Assembly: GCA_009698675.1 (NCBI GenBank)
Contig: WLPT01000002.1
Coordinates: 62,001-126,000, forward strand
Direction of reading: 5' to 3'
DNA from: Actinomycetota bacterium
GTDB taxonomy: Bacteria; Actinomycetota; Actinomycetes; Nanopelagicales; Nanopelagicaceae
Length of the DNA stretch: 64,000 nt
The notes under the pieces are model-generated. The model did no database searches and was not told where the DNA came from. It saw nothing but the letters and a program-made list of their open reading frames with translations. Position numbers and translations under genes: made by a program. Below are positions 21,883 through 31,802 of this stretch, piece after piece (position 1 is the stretch's first letter; each line of letters begins with the position of its first letter).

Positions 21883-22517
21883 TAGTAACGCCCCTTAAGT
21901 GAATTTAAATACGGATTATTTCTACGTTCGCGCGAGATCGTTGTTTCAGGACCGTGGCCCGGTAAGACGCGTAGATGATCATCTAGAGGCAAAACCTTTT
22001 TACGAAGTGTCTCTTCCATATCTTTTGCCGAACCAGTTGGTTGATCTGTGCGCCCAATCGATCCAGCAAATAAAACATCTCCGCTAATGAGCAGTTCATT
22101 GGATACTTCAAACATCAGCGAACCCGCCGTGTGACCAGGTGCGTGGATTGCTCGAAAACTAACTCCAACAATCTCCAGAAGCTCACCATTGCGCAATTCT
22201 CTTACATCTTTTGGTTCAATAAACTCCATGCCAGACAATGTCGCAGCAAATTCTGGTGATAAGACTCGCTCTGGGTGGCTCAACGCAGCCCTATCTTGGC
22301 TATGGATATATGAGGGGATTTCATATCCATCGGCAATGGCTCTAATTGAAAATGTATGGTCTAAGTGTCCATGGGTTGCAATTACGGCCACTGGTTTAAG
22401 TCGCAGCTCCTGTAAGAGCCCATCTAGCTGATGGGAGACATCGGGCATCCCAGGGTCGATGACGACGCACTCGGCGCCGGGCTCGGTAGCGATAACCCAG
22501 CAGTTAGTGGCAAACAT
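21882..22517 (-). CDS. MBL-fold metallo-hydrolase (glyoxalase II-like)
   Basis: This protein of at least 211 residues has the metallo-beta-lactamase zinc site THGHLDHT, later ligands in HAPGHTAGS and [16 protein letters not shown], and the terminal [10 protein letters not shown]. It resembles actinobacterial hydroxyacylglutathione-hydrolase-like proteins found beside hisS and rel; the true substrate is unknown. The first ATG (22517) leaves off an expected short strand. Nine codons upstream, a CTG preceded by AGGGG would add LLVASFAAP, which matches the usual family N-terminus, so the real start may be CTG at 22544. Confidence 0.88.
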   Translation of the reverse strand: MFATNCWVIATEPGAECVVIDPGMPDVSHQLDGLLQELRLKPVAVIATHGHLDHTFSIRAIADGYEIPSYIHSQDRAALSHPERVLSPEFAATLSGMEFIEPKDVRELRNGELLEIVGVSFRAIHAPGHTAGSLMFEVSNELLISGDVLFAGSIGRTDQPTGSAKDMEETLRKKVLPLDDHLRVLPGHGPETTISRERRNNPYLNSLKGRY

Positions 22518-22577
22518 TGGGGCTGCAAATGAGGCGACGAGCAGTTTCTTACCCCTGATCTCTCTGATCGGCTAGAG

Positions 22578-22632
22578 CGCGATTGACGCTTAGCGGTAGG
22601 TACAGGGTACCTTTTACCCTACCTAAACGCTC
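22578..22632. promoter_or_regulatory. Inverted repeat / possible promoter region between divergent genes
   Basis: The gap between the metallo-hydrolase and the DUF349 gene holds GGTAGGTACAGGGTACC followed by TTTTACCCTACC, an imperfect inverted repeat (GGTAGG paired with CCTACC). A TTGACG lies upstream, with TACCTT about 19 bases on, which could be a weak sigma-70-type promoter reading toward the DUF349 gene. The repeat could be an operator or a hairpin in the 5' leader. This was found by eye only. Confidence 0.3.
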
Positions 22633-22719
22633 AATTCACGCGCTTCGAGCCAGATCTCGAAGAGCCCGCGACATACATAGCGACGTTCTTGCGAACAACG
22701 CGCTGAAAGGATCACCACC

Positions 22720-24018
22720 ATGACCGATCTACATCCACTTCCAATAGCATCAGCGGCATCTGCGCTGATTGGAGATCCTGCAGCATTTGGACGAGTCGCC
22801 GACGATGGCACCGTCTACGTTCGCACATCAAATGGTGAAAAGGCCGTTGGCTCATATCCCGGCAAGTCTGCTGAAGAGGCGTTAACTTATTTTGTTAGAA
22901 AATTCGAAATGCTCGCAGCCGAGGTTGCACTCCTTGCTGCACGTATAAAAAGTGGTGCTCTTGTTCCATCCGATGCCTATAGCGCCGTCAAGAAATTGCG
23001 CGAGCAAGTTAAAGAGTTAAATGCTGTCGGAGATCTTGAAGCGCTTTCAAACTCGGTGGAGCAGATTGAGCCACTTATTGAGGGCCATCGTGAGGCCTAT
23101 GAGGCAAAGAAGGCCGCCGAAACTGCTGCAAAGAAGGCGCGACTAGAACAGATTTTGATTGAAAAAGAAAAGATCGTAGCTGAGGCAGAATCCTTAGCTC
23201 AATCTGAGTCATGGAAGACTACAGGCGATCGATTAAAGGTTCTCCTTGATGAGTGGAAGTCGGCTCCGCGTCTGGATAAGAAATCAGATGCAGATCTCTG
23301 GAAACGTTTCTCCTCCTCTCGCAATAAGTTTGACAAGCGACGTCGCACGCATTTTGCAGCTCTTGAAGCTGTTCAAAGCGTTGTTTCAGAGGCTAAGAAA
23401 GCGATCATCACAGAGGCCGAGTCACTTGCAACATCTACAGAGTGGGTGCCAACTGCCAAGCGCTTTAAGGCACTTATGGATTCATGGAAAGTTTCAGGTC
23501 GAGGAAAGCCAAGTGATGATGCCAAGATGTGGGCGCGATTTAAAGCGGCCCAGGATCAATTCTTTACTGCCAAGAACGCTGATTTAGAGAAGCGTGATGT
23601 AACGATGGCGGCAAACTTGATCAAACGTGAAGAGATTGTTCTTCTCATTGAGGCGCTACTGCCAATAACTAATCTAGACGAGGCAAAAAAGAATCTTCGC
23701 GAACATTTAAACACGTGGAGCAAGATCGGAATGACTCACCGCGATAAGCGCACAGCCCTTGATGCTCGTGTTCACAGCGTTGAATCAGTTATCAAAGAGG
23801 CCGAGGCCGAGAACTGGCGCAAGAGCGATCCAGCTGCCAAAGCACGCGCCCTTGAGGTCGTAAAACAGCTCACAGAATCGATCGAGAACTACGAAAAGAT
23901 TGCAACGAAATCTGAAGGGCTGGGTAATACCAAGAAAGCCCAGGAATCTCGGGAATCGGCGGCGGCTCGTAAAGTATGGCTAGCTGAGGCTGAGAAGAGT
24001 TTGGCAGAGTTTAGCTAA
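22720..24018 (+). CDS. DUF349 repeat protein
   Basis: This 432-residue, highly charged and helical protein has an N-terminal segment with beta character (FGRVADDGTVYVRTSNGEKAVG), then a predicted coiled coil (residues ~60-170) and at least two DUF349 repeats. The repeats are recognisable by the pattern W-x3-R-(F/L)-K-x-L-x-(D/E)-x-WK, as in GDRLKVLLDEWKSAPR and AKRFKALMDSWKVSGR. A weaker third unit follows. The family has no firmly assigned function. A good AAAGGA ribosome site precedes the ATG. It is convergent with rel, one base apart, and this position beside rel is common in actinobacteria. Confidence 0.85.
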   Translation: MTDLHPLPIASAASALIGDPAAFGRVADDGTVYVRTSNGEKAVGSYPGKSAEEALTYFVRKFEMLAAEVALLAARIKSGALVPSDAYSAVKKLREQVKELNAVGDLEALSNSVEQIEPLIEGHREAYEAKKAAETAAKKARLEQILIEKEKIVAEAESLAQSESWKTTGDRLKVLLDEWKSAPRLDKKSDADLWKRFSSSRNKFDKRRRTHFAALEAVQSVVSEAKKAIITEAESLATSTEWVPTAKRFKALMDSWKVSGRGKPSDDAKMWARFKAAQDQFFTAKNADLEKRDVTMAANLIKREEIVLLIEALLPITNLDEAKKNLREHLNTWSKIGMTHRDKRTALDARVHSVESVIKEAEAENWRKSDPAAKARALEVVKQLTESIENYEKIATKSEGLGNTKKAQESRESAAARKVWLAEAEKSLAEFS

Positions 24019-24019
24019 T

Positions 24020-26182
24020 CTAATTATTCGTTGTTCGATAGACGTCATAAACGCCTTCGATATTTCGAACCGCACCTAAGACCGCATCGAGATGGGTTGC
24101 ATCGGCCATCTCAAAAGTAAATCGCGAGAATGCTGTGCGGTCCTTTGATGTACTAACAGAGGCACTCAAAATATTCACATGCTGATCAGATAAAGTACGA
24201 GTGACGTCAGCTAGAAGTGAGGCGCGATCTAGCGCTTCAACTTGAATATTGACTAAGAAGATAGATCCAGCACCAACTCGCCATTTCACTTTCACCACTC
24301 GATCGAGCTGATTGACCTCTAAATCCGCAGCATTGAGGCAATCACTTCTATGAATTGAGACGCCACTTCCCTTAGTAATGAATCCCATGATCTCATCGCC
24401 TGGCACCGGCGTACAGCAACGCGCCAATTTGACCAGTACATCATCTGCGCCTTGTACATCGACTGCATTACTCGAACGTCGGGCAGATGGCGCACGCGAA
24501 GGCAAAACATCCATCGTAGGCTCCGGATGTGAATCATCACCACCAAGTGCGACAACTAATTTATCGATAATCGATGCAGCTGAAACATGGCCATCTCCTA
24601 CCGCCGAATACAAACCTTCAATATCTAAATAACGCAGATCATGCGCCAGCTCTAGAAGAGAGTGTCCCGCGAAGATTTTTTGTAGAGGCAGGCCCGCTTT
24701 ACGCATCTGTCGGGCAATGGACTCGCGCCCTGCATCTATAGCCTCTTCGCGACGCTCTTTGCTAAACCACGCCTTAATCTTTGATCGTGCACGAGGACTT
24801 TGCACAAAGTTAAGCCAGTCACGACTAGGACCTGCATGATCGCTCTTATTAGTCACAATCTCTACAACATCACCATTATTTAAACGAGACTCCAACGGAA
24901 CTAGACGGCCATTTACCTTTGCACCTGCGCACCTAATACCAACGTCGGTATGGACTGAAAATGCAAAGTCCACTGGAGTTGATCCGCCCGGAAGTGCCAC
25001 GACACTCCCCTTTGGTGTAAACACGAAGACCTCTGGCGAGCCCAAATCAAATCGCAGAGCCTCTAGGAACTCTGATGGATCTTCCGTCTCTTTTTGCCAT
25101 TCATGGAGCTGTCGCAACCAAAGCATTTCAGGTGAGCTCTCATTATTTTCATGACCCTGTTTGTACTTCCAATGTGCTGCAATGCCGAACTCGGCGCGCG
25201 CATGCATATCAAAAGTTCGAATCTGGATCTCTATCGCTTTGCCTGTTGGCCCAATGACGGTCGTGTGTAGTGATTGGTAGAGATTAAACTTTGGCATCGC
25301 GATGTAATCTTTAAATCGTCCAGGTATTGGGCTCCAGCGTGCGTGAATAGAGCCTAGAACGGCGTAACAGTCCCTGACATCATCTACTAGAACACGAATC
25401 CCAACCAAGTCATAGATATCGTTGAACTCGCGGCCACGAACAACCATTTTTTGATAGACCGAAAAAAAGTGCTTCTGACGCCCAGTCACCGTTGCACGAA
25501 TTGCATCTTTATCTAAATCTTCGGTAACTATTGCAATTACCTGAGCCGTTAACGAGTCCCTTGATGGTGAACGTTCGGCCACCAATCTAGAAATCTCTTC
25601 AAACTTCTTTGGCTCTAAAACTTCAAAGGACAGATCCTCTAACTCCCACTTAATCGCATTCATACCAAGACGATGCGCCAATGGCGCGTAAATATCCAAG
25701 GTCTCTCGAGCTTTTCTTTCAGCGCTCTCGTGGGAAACATATTTCCAAGTACGGGCATTATGTAAACGGTCTGCCAACTTAATAACAAGGACTCTAATAT
25801 CTCTCGACATTGCAACAACCATTTTGCGAACGGTTTCGGCCTCGGCAGTGGGACCATAGGTAAGGCGATCTAACTTTGTGACACCATCTACAAGATCTGC
25901 AATCTCATCGCCGAAGTCGTGCCGAAGTTCTTTGAGTGAGTACGGAGTGTCCTCAACCGTGTCATGCAACAGTGCAGCTATTACTGTCTCTGAGTTCAAT
26001 CCCAACTCGGCCAATATTTGAGCAACTGCAACGGGGTGAGTTATATAGCGCTCCCCTGATTTTCTGAACTGGCCTTCATGCGCCTTTTCAGCGACAAGAA
26101 AGGCCCGTTCAACCTCATTGGAGTTACTTGCGGCGTGATTTTCTTTGAGCGCACTTACAACTGGTGCAATCAAAGTATCCAC
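24020..26182 (-). CDS. rel: Bifunctional (p)ppGpp synthetase/hydrolase
   Basis: This 720-residue RSH enzyme makes and degrades the stringent-response alarmones. The N-terminal HD hydrolase domain has the intact HDTVEDT motif and HRLGMNAIKWELEDLSFEVL. The synthetase domain has GRFKDYIAMPKFNLYQSLHTTV, whose RxKD form is typical of bifunctional Rel/SpoT enzymes rather than RelA. A TGS domain (VFVFTPKGSVVALPGGSTPVDFAFSVHTDVG), a helical region with RCCTPVPGDEI, and a C-terminal ACT domain follow. The start is GTG. It lies downstream of secF. Confidence 0.97.
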   Translation of the reverse strand: MDTLIAPVVSALKENHAASNSNEVERAFLVAEKAHEGQFRKSGERYITHPVAVAQILAELGLNSETVIAALLHDTVEDTPYSLKELRHDFGDEIADLVDGVTKLDRLTYGPTAEAETVRKMVVAMSRDIRVLVIKLADRLHNARTWKYVSHESAERKARETLDIYAPLAHRLGMNAIKWELEDLSFEVLEPKKFEEISRLVAERSPSRDSLTAQVIAIVTEDLDKDAIRATVTGRQKHFFSVYQKMVVRGREFNDIYDLVGIRVLVDDVRDCYAVLGSIHARWSPIPGRFKDYIAMPKFNLYQSLHTTVIGPTGKAIEIQIRTFDMHARAEFGIAAHWKYKQGHENNESSPEMLWLRQLHEWQKETEDPSEFLEALRFDLGSPEVFVFTPKGSVVALPGGSTPVDFAFSVHTDVGIRCAGAKVNGRLVPLESRLNNGDVVEIVTNKSDHAGPSRDWLNFVQSPRARSKIKAWFSKERREEAIDAGRESIARQMRKAGLPLQKIFAGHSLLELAHDLRYLDIEGLYSAVGDGHVSAASIIDKLVVALGGDDSHPEPTMDVLPSRAPSARRSSNAVDVQGADDVLVKLARCCTPVPGDEIMGFITKGSGVSIHRSDCLNAADLEVNQLDRVVKVKWRVGAGSIFLVNIQVEALDRASLLADVTRTLSDQHVNILSASVSTSKDRTAFSRFTFEMADATHLDAVLGAVRNIEGVYDVYRTTNN

Positions 26183-26191
26183 AGGAACTGC

Positions 26192-27241
26192 CTACTTACG
26201 GCCTTTGCGCTTAGGTTGATTGCGAGGGCCACGAGCTTGTCCAGCCAGAACTGGAGCCGGCATTGCTGTAGTTGTAGCAGGTGTGCGACCGTTGACGCGC
26301 TTTGAAAGGGCGATCATCGCTGGCTCTTTTTCACGCAACTGTGCAAGTACGGGCGGTGCTATAAATACTGAGGAATAGGTACCCACTGCTAGACCGATAA
26401 AGAGGGCAAGAGATAGATCCTTTAGCGTCCCAGCTCCGAGTAAGCCGGCACCAACGAAGAGAATCGATGCAACTGGCAACAAGGCGATAAGAGATGTATT
26501 GAAGGAGCGCACAAGTGTCTGGTTAACGGCCAAGTTAACTGCCTGTGAATAGGTGCTCTTTGAGCTGGCCGTGATCGTTCGAGTATTCTCGCGAATCTTA
26601 TCGAAGACAACGACCGTGTCGTAAAGTGAGTAACCGAGAATCGTTAAGAAGCCGATGACAGTAGCCGGTGTGACATCGAAGCCAACTAGCGCATAGATTC
26701 CTACAGTAATAAAGACGTCGTGAACTACTGCAACGATCGCGGCCACGGCCATCTTTGGCTCAAATGCCATTGCAAGATAAAGCATTACGCAGATTAAGAA
26801 TCCGATAAGACCGTAAAGGGCCTTTCGCGTAATCTCTTTACCCCACGATGGTCCAACTATCTGAGTATCAATGTTCTCTGTTGCCACCGAGAATTTTGCG
26901 GCAAGTGCATCTTGAACCGCGTTATTTTGTGCCGTATCAAGTGCTGCAGTCTGTACGCGAACTTTATTCGTTCCGATGTTCTGCACAATAATCTCACCAG
27001 GGATGCCTACAGTACCAACTGCAGCACGAGCATCTTCAATTGAGGCGTTAGCCTTTGAAACCGTAAAAGAAGATCCGCCTTTGAACTCGATACCTAAGTG
27101 CAGACCTTGAAGACTCAGGGCCGCAATCGATGCCAAGATGAAAAGCGCAGAGATTGAGTACCAACGACGACGTCGACCGATGAAATCAACTGACGTCTCG
27201 CCGCGATAGAGACGACCACCTAAACCTGAAAACTTTGACAT
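26192..27241 (-). CDS. secF: Protein translocase subunit SecF
   Basis: This 349-residue protein has six membrane helices expected for the family. The N-terminal helix is followed by the GIEFKGGSSFTV periplasmic-loop signature, and the RND-type helices include the ATVIGFLTILGYSLYDTVVVFDKIRE segment. A short basic tail (GPRNQPKRKGRK) ends it. With SecD it uses the proton gradient to help complete Sec-dependent export. It directly abuts secD. Confidence 0.96.
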   Translation of the reverse strand: MSKFSGLGGRLYRGETSVDFIGRRRRWYSISALFILASIAALSLQGLHLGIEFKGGSSFTVSKANASIEDARAAVGTVGIPGEIIVQNIGTNKVRVQTAALDTAQNNAVQDALAAKFSVATENIDTQIVGPSWGKEITRKALYGLIGFLICVMLYLAMAFEPKMAVAAIVAVVHDVFITVGIYALVGFDVTPATVIGFLTILGYSLYDTVVVFDKIRENTRTITASSKSTYSQAVNLAVNQTLVRSFNTSLIALLPVASILFVGAGLLGAGTLKDLSLALFIGLAVGTYSSVFIAPPVLAQLREKEPAMIALSKRVNGRTPATTTAMPAPVLAGQARGPRNQPKRKGRK

Positions 27242-28756
27242 TTATAACGCCTCCTTTGTTACAAGCACTATTCCGGTGCTCTTAGCTGAGAAGCCAGAGA
27301 AACGATGACCTGACGAGTAGAAATTCAAACGAGCCACGATTGTCACAAGCGGCTTAGTGAAAGCGAATACAACTAGCAAGTCGATCAGAGTTGTTAGACC
27401 GAGTGTGAAAGCAAATCCACGTACGCCACCTACTGCAAAGAAATACAGGAGCACTGCGGCGATGATTGACACAAAGTCGGCTACAAGAATGGTGTGACGG
27501 GCGCGAACCCAGCCAGTTTCAACGGCCGTTCGAAGCGACCTGCCCTCTCGCAGTTCATCTCGAATACGTTCGAAGTAAACGATAAATGAGTCGGCAGTAA
27601 CACCGATGGCGACAATGGCTCCGGCGATACCGGCCAACGTGAGAGTGAATCCAATCCACTTTCCGAGAAGTAAGAAGAGCAGGTAGACAAATGATCCTGC
27701 GACCAAAAGCGAACCGACAGTGACTAATCCGAGACCTCGGTAATACATCAGTGAGTACAGGAATACCAATAACAGGCCGAGTCCCCCGGCGAGCAAACCA
27801 GCGTTGAGTTGATCTGCTCCTAGAGTTGGCGAAATCTGTTGTACCTCACCACGATCGAAAGACAATGGCAGAGCTCCATACTTCAAAACATTTGCAAGAT
27901 CTTGCGCCTCCAACTGGGTGAAACTTCCAGTAATTTGTGCGTTACCCGATGGGATCGCCTCGGTGATTCTTGGCGCCGAAACTACTAATCCATCTAGAAC
28001 AATTGCAACCTGGTTAAGCGGAGCGGCCAAAGTTGTAACGCGCTTAGTGATTGCACCAAATGCCGTTGTGCCTTCACCGTTAAATGTAAGACTTACGTAC
28101 CAAGAGTTACCACCTTGTGTATCTATGCCTGCAGAGGCCTTAGATATCTGGCGGCCAAGAACTTCGGCAGGTGCCAAAATATACTTTGTTGTTCCGGCGC
28201 GATCGCAGACAGCAATAGTGTCGGTCGGTGCATCGGTACCGGTTCCCTGCAAGTTGGTTAATTTTGTGCAATCGAGAGCGGCAAATTTTGCATTGACTTC
28301 TGCACTAACGCCAGCAGTTGGTGTTGCAGCAGGATCTGCCTTACCTGTTGAACTTGCACTGGCCAATACTTGGCGAAAGCGAAGCTCTGCGGTCTGTCCA
28401 ACTAATTCAACAACGCGACGGCCTGTATCTCCAGGAACTGAGATAACAATCTGACGATTGGTTCCACTTCCCTGTGCAGCTACCTCTGATTCGGCAACAC
28501 CTAATGAGTTAACGCGCTGACGAATAATGGATACTGCTTGGTCGATGGCCTCATTAGTAACCTTTCCACTTTCGCCAGGTGCAATCCGTGGCTGAAGAGT
28601 GACAGAGGTTCCACCTCGAAGATCTAAGCCGAGATGAATGGCCGTGGCGCCTTGGACGAAGACAAGGCCAACCATCGCAACGAGCACAAGGGCAAGAATC
28701 GCCAATGAACGCCCAGGTCGGCCGGAGGTCTTAATAGGTTTATTAGTTGTAGACAT
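27242..28756 (-). CDS. secD: Protein translocase subunit SecD
   Basis: This 504-residue partner of SecF has a first membrane helix, then GLDLRGGTSVTLQP (the SecD D1 signature), a large external domain with AELRFRQVLA, and five further helices containing GIAGAIVAIGVTADSFIVYFERIRDE. The external domain has an Ala/Thr/Gly-rich insert. Usually yajC lies between ruvB and secD in actinobacteria; here only 11 bases separate secD from ruvB, so yajC is missing at this place. Confidence 0.96.
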   Translation of the reverse strand: MSTTNKPIKTSGRPGRSLAILALVLVAMVGLVFVQGATAIHLGLDLRGGTSVTLQPRIAPGESGKVTNEAIDQAVSIIRQRVNSLGVAESEVAAQGSGTNRQIVISVPGDTGRRVVELVGQTAELRFRQVLASASSTGKADPAATPTAGVSAEVNAKFAALDCTKLTNLQGTGTDAPTDTIAVCDRAGTTKYILAPAEVLGRQISKASAGIDTQGGNSWYVSLTFNGEGTTAFGAITKRVTTLAAPLNQVAIVLDGLVVSAPRITEAIPSGNAQITGSFTQLEAQDLANVLKYGALPLSFDRGEVQQISPTLGADQLNAGLLAGGLGLLLVFLYSLMYYRGLGLVTVGSLLVAGSFVYLLFLLLGKWIGFTLTLAGIAGAIVAIGVTADSFIVYFERIRDELREGRSLRTAVETGWVRARHTILVADFVSIIAAVLLYFFAVGGVRGFAFTLGLTTLIDLLVVFAFTKPLVTIVARLNFYSSGHRFSGFSAKSTGIVLVTKEAL

Positions 28757-28767
28757 AGAGGCAGAGT

Positions 28768-29808
28768 CTAGGCATCAATTGCGGGTGTGTCGAAAAGCGA
28801 AGCCAGTTGAGGCGGTGGTGTTCGTCCTATATGGGCAAAGCCCATAGCCGTGGCAACTCGTCCACGTGGGGTACGGGCGATAAATCCATTTCTAACAAGG
28901 AAGGGCTCGGCAACGGATTCAACGGTTTCAACCTCCTCGCCCACAGCGATTGCAAGCGTCGATAGGCCCACTGGCCCACCGTTAAAGCGTTCAACCAGGG
29001 CCGTTAGCACACCGCGATCTAGGCGATCGAGGCCAAGGGAATCGACCTCGTAAATCTCCAGTGCAGCACGCGTATCTTCAAGTGAGATTAGAGCGCTGCC
29101 CTTCACCTGCCCGTAATCCCGGACCCGTCGTAGCAATCGGTTGGCGATTCGAGGCGTTCCTCTAGAGCGACCTGATATCTCAACAATCGAATCAGTTGAA
29201 ATCTTGATCTCTAAGAGCAATGCACTTCGCGTAATTACCTGTGCGAGCTCATCGTCACTATAAAAATCTAAATGCGCAGTAAATCCAAAACGGTCGCGTA
29301 AAGGGCTAGTCAATAAACCGCTTCGTGTCGTTGCGCCAACTAATGTGAAATGTGGAAGCTGGAGTGGAATCGCTGTGGCCCCTGGACCTTTGCCGACAAC
29401 AACATCGACGCGGAAATCCTCCATCGCCAAATAGAGAAGCTCCTCTGCTGGACGCGGCAGTCGATGAATCTCATCTAGAAAAAGAATTTCACCTTCAACA
29501 AGTGATGAGAGTATCGCCGCTAAATCTCCCGCATGAGTAATCGCCGGCCCACTAGTAATTCGAATTGGTGCCGCCATCTCACTGGCCAAAATAAGTGCCA
29601 ATGTCGTCTTACCTAAACCTGGAGGACCCGATAAGAGAATGTGATCGGCGGGAGTATTACGATGGCGCGCTGCAGTTAGTAGGACATCGATCTGCTCGCG
29701 AACACGATGTTGGCCGATGAACTCTTTTAACGTTGTTGGACGCAGTGCATGTTCCAGTGCCGACTCTTCACCTTTGATATTTGAACCCATCAACCGTTCT
29801 TCAGCCAC
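28768..29808 (-). CDS. ruvB: Holliday junction branch migration helicase RuvB
   Basis: This 346-residue AAA+ motor drives branch migration with RuvA. The Walker A motif is [15 protein letters not shown], Walker B is [10 protein letters not shown], sensor 1 lies in [11 protein letters not shown], and the winged helix at the C-terminus contains RTPRGRVAT. The GTG start at 29808 overlaps the ruvA stop; an in-frame ATG at 29790 is an alternative. Gene order ruvC-ruvA-ruvB is standard. Confidence 0.97.
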   Translation of the reverse strand: MAEERLMGSNIKGEESALEHALRPTTLKEFIGQHRVREQIDVLLTAARHRNTPADHILLSGPPGLGKTTLALILASEMAAPIRITSGPAITHAGDLAAILSSLVEGEILFLDEIHRLPRPAEELLYLAMEDFRVDVVVGKGPGATAIPLQLPHFTLVGATTRSGLLTSPLRDRFGFTAHLDFYSDDELAQVITRSALLLEIKISTDSIVEISGRSRGTPRIANRLLRRVRDYGQVKGSALISLEDTRAALEIYEVDSLGLDRLDRGVLTALVERFNGGPVGLSTLAIAVGEEVETVESVAEPFLVRNGFIARTPRGRVATAMGFAHIGRTPPPQLASLFDTPAIDA

Positions 29809-30415
29809 GGGAACTCTTTCCCGCAGCGAGTGCAGCCTTCAATAAATCACTTAAAGCCATTGAGTGTGGATCGATATTCTCACTGGTAAGCCTAGATAAT
29901 AAAGTCGCTATAGCCGTATCAGAATCTTTGGGTGAGAAGCCAAGGGAAACAAGTGCCCCAGTTAAATCCTCGCGCCAAGCAGGTATATGACCTACATATG
30001 AACTTCCTACAGAGAGATCGATTAATTTGCCTTTGAGTTCGAGAATCATTCGCTGTGCGCCTTTGCGACCTATTCCAGGGACTCGTTCTATTGCGGCTAT
30101 ATCTTCGGTTGCAATCGCTCTGCCTAAATCTTCAGGAGTTAAAGCACCAAGAATTGACAGTGCCACTTTTGGACCGATACCAGAGACAGTCTGAACCAAT
30201 TCAAATAGCGATCGCGCCTCATCGCTGAGAAACCCGAAGAGCGTTAAGGAGTCTTCACGAACAACCAGCGTTGTAAATAACTGTATTTGAGCGCCCATCG
30301 TCACCGAGTTTGCAGTGGATGTATTTACTAAAACGCCAAAACCCACTCCCCCAACCTCTACGACAAGGCGATCGCTATGAATTGATCGCACAATCGCGTT
30401 CAGAGTTGAAATCAT
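29801..30415 (-). CDS. ruvA: Holliday junction DNA helicase subunit RuvA
   Basis: This 204-residue protein has the N-terminal OB fold ([26 protein letters not shown]), a double helix-hairpin-helix region ([46 protein letters not shown]), and a C-terminal three-helix domain that contacts RuvB. The tetramer holds the four-way junction open for RuvB. The start abuts the ruvC stop directly. Confidence 0.96.
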   Translation of the reverse strand: MISTLNAIVRSIHSDRLVVEVGGVGFGVLVNTSTANSVTMGAQIQLFTTLVVREDSLTLFGFLSDEARSLFELVQTVSGIGPKVALSILGALTPEDLGRAIATEDIAAIERVPGIGRKGAQRMILELKGKLIDLSVGSSYVGHIPAWREDLTGALVSLGFSPKDSDTAIATLLSRLTSENIDPHSMALSDLLKAALAAGKSSRG

Positions 30416-30952
30416 TTAAGCACGTAGTTTTTCCAGGCGTAGTTTTTCGGCCGCAACTGCCAAAGTAACTTTTGACGTTGCGCCACCGCGCCAAATATGG
30501 CAGATCGCCAGGGCTAAAGCATCTGTTGCATCAACGGGCTTTGGTATCTGAGTTAAGTTCAATAATTTAACGACCATCTGCGCCACCTGTGCTTTATTTG
30601 CGCGACCTGACCCAGTTACTGCAGCCTTAACTTCACTGGGGGTATGCATCATTACCGGAATTCCAGATTTTGCAGCGATGAGTAATGCAATGCCTGCGGC
30701 CTGTCCTGTTCCCATAACTGTACGAACGTTATGTTGGGCAAAGACACGTTCAACTGCTATGACATCTGGGCTCCAACGCTGCACCCACTCATTTAGCTGT
30801 CTATCTAACTCCAGGAGGCGGGACTCAAGTGGAGCATCAGTTGGAGTCAGGATTACACCAACTCCGACCATGTTAAGCGCCTTGCCGACCGAGCCCTCAA
30901 CGATTCCAATTCCACATCGGGTCAGACCTGGATCAATACCCAGAACTCGCAT
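30416..30952 (-). CDS. ruvC: Crossover junction endodeoxyribonuclease RuvC
   Basis: This 178-residue Holliday junction resolvase has an RNase H-like fold. The catalytic aspartates are visible in [12 protein letters not shown] and in the C-terminal [12 protein letters not shown], with the glutamate in [11 protein letters not shown]. It is the first gene of the ruvCAB run, about 60 bases downstream of yebC. Confidence 0.97.
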   Translation of the reverse strand: MRVLGIDPGLTRCGIGIVEGSVGKALNMVGVGVILTPTDAPLESRLLELDRQLNEWVQRWSPDVIAVERVFAQHNVRTVMGTGQAAGIALLIAAKSGIPVMMHTPSEVKAAVTGSGRANKAQVAQMVVKLLNLTQIPKPVDATDALALAICHIWRGGATSKVTLAVAAEKLRLEKLRA

Positions 30953-31014
30953 CTCACCACCTTTTATTTACTACATTGCCTAAGACGTCAAGGGTAATCT
31001 TTTTGCCGTGCGCC

Positions 31015-31767
31015 TTACTCTAGGCTCGCCATAACCTCATCTGAAATATCAAAATTGCTAAAAACATTCTGTACATCGTCTAGCTCTTCAATTGCATCTA
31101 TGAGTTCAAATACCTTCTTTGCACCCTCAGCATCGAGCTCTATCTGCATAGATGGCAAGAATGATGAATCGGCCGACTCGTAGTCGATCCCTGCGTTTTG
31201 AAGGGCTGTTCGGACCGCAACTAAGTCACTGGACTCACTTACAATTTCAAAGGCCTCGCCTAAATCATTAACCTCTTGTGCTCCTGCATCTAGTACCGCC
31301 TCCAGAATTGAATCCTCTGTAAGGCCATCAACCTTCTTGACAATAATTACGCCCTTGCGATTAAACAGATATGCAACCGATCCAGGATCAGCCATCGATC
31401 CACCATTGCGAGTTACGGCAACGCGAACTTCAGATGAAGAGCGATTGCGATTATCGGTTAGACATTCGATCATGATTGCAACGCCATTTGGTCCGTAACC
31501 CTCATACATAATCGTCTGATAATCGGCTGCACCTAATTCGAGTCCAGCCCCACGCTTAACTGCACGTTCAATATTGTCGGCAGGCATCGATGATTTCTTT
31601 GCCTTGGTGATTGCATCAAAGAGCGTTGGGTTACCTTCAAGATCGGCACCACCATTGCGTGCGGCGACCTCGATTGCACGGATCTGTTTTGCGAATACCT
31701 TTGCGCGGCGACTATCGATAATCGCTTTCTTGTGCTTAGTAGTCGCCCATTTGGAATGGCCAGACAT
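31015..31767 (-). CDS. yebC: YebC/PmpR family regulatory or translation factor
   Basis: This 250-residue protein opens with the family signature [23 protein letters not shown] and has [15 protein letters not shown] in the middle. The family was named for transcriptional regulation near ruvC. Some members are now reported to help translate proline-rich stretches, so the exact role here is open. The pdxS-pdxT-yebC-ruvC order is a classic actinobacterial block. Confidence 0.95.
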   Translation of the reverse strand: MSGHSKWATTKHKKAIIDSRRAKVFAKQIRAIEVAARNGGADLEGNPTLFDAITKAKKSSMPADNIERAVKRGAGLELGAADYQTIMYEGYGPNGVAIMIECLTDNRNRSSSEVRVAVTRNGGSMADPGSVAYLFNRKGVIIVKKVDGLTEDSILEAVLDAGAQEVNDLGEAFEIVSESSDLVAVRTALQNAGIDYESADSSFLPSMQIELDAEGAKKVFELIDAIEELDDVQNVFSNFDISDEVMASLE

Positions 31768-31802
31768 CTATTGACCCCTTTGTCCCTTTGTATTAGCTCG
31801 AA

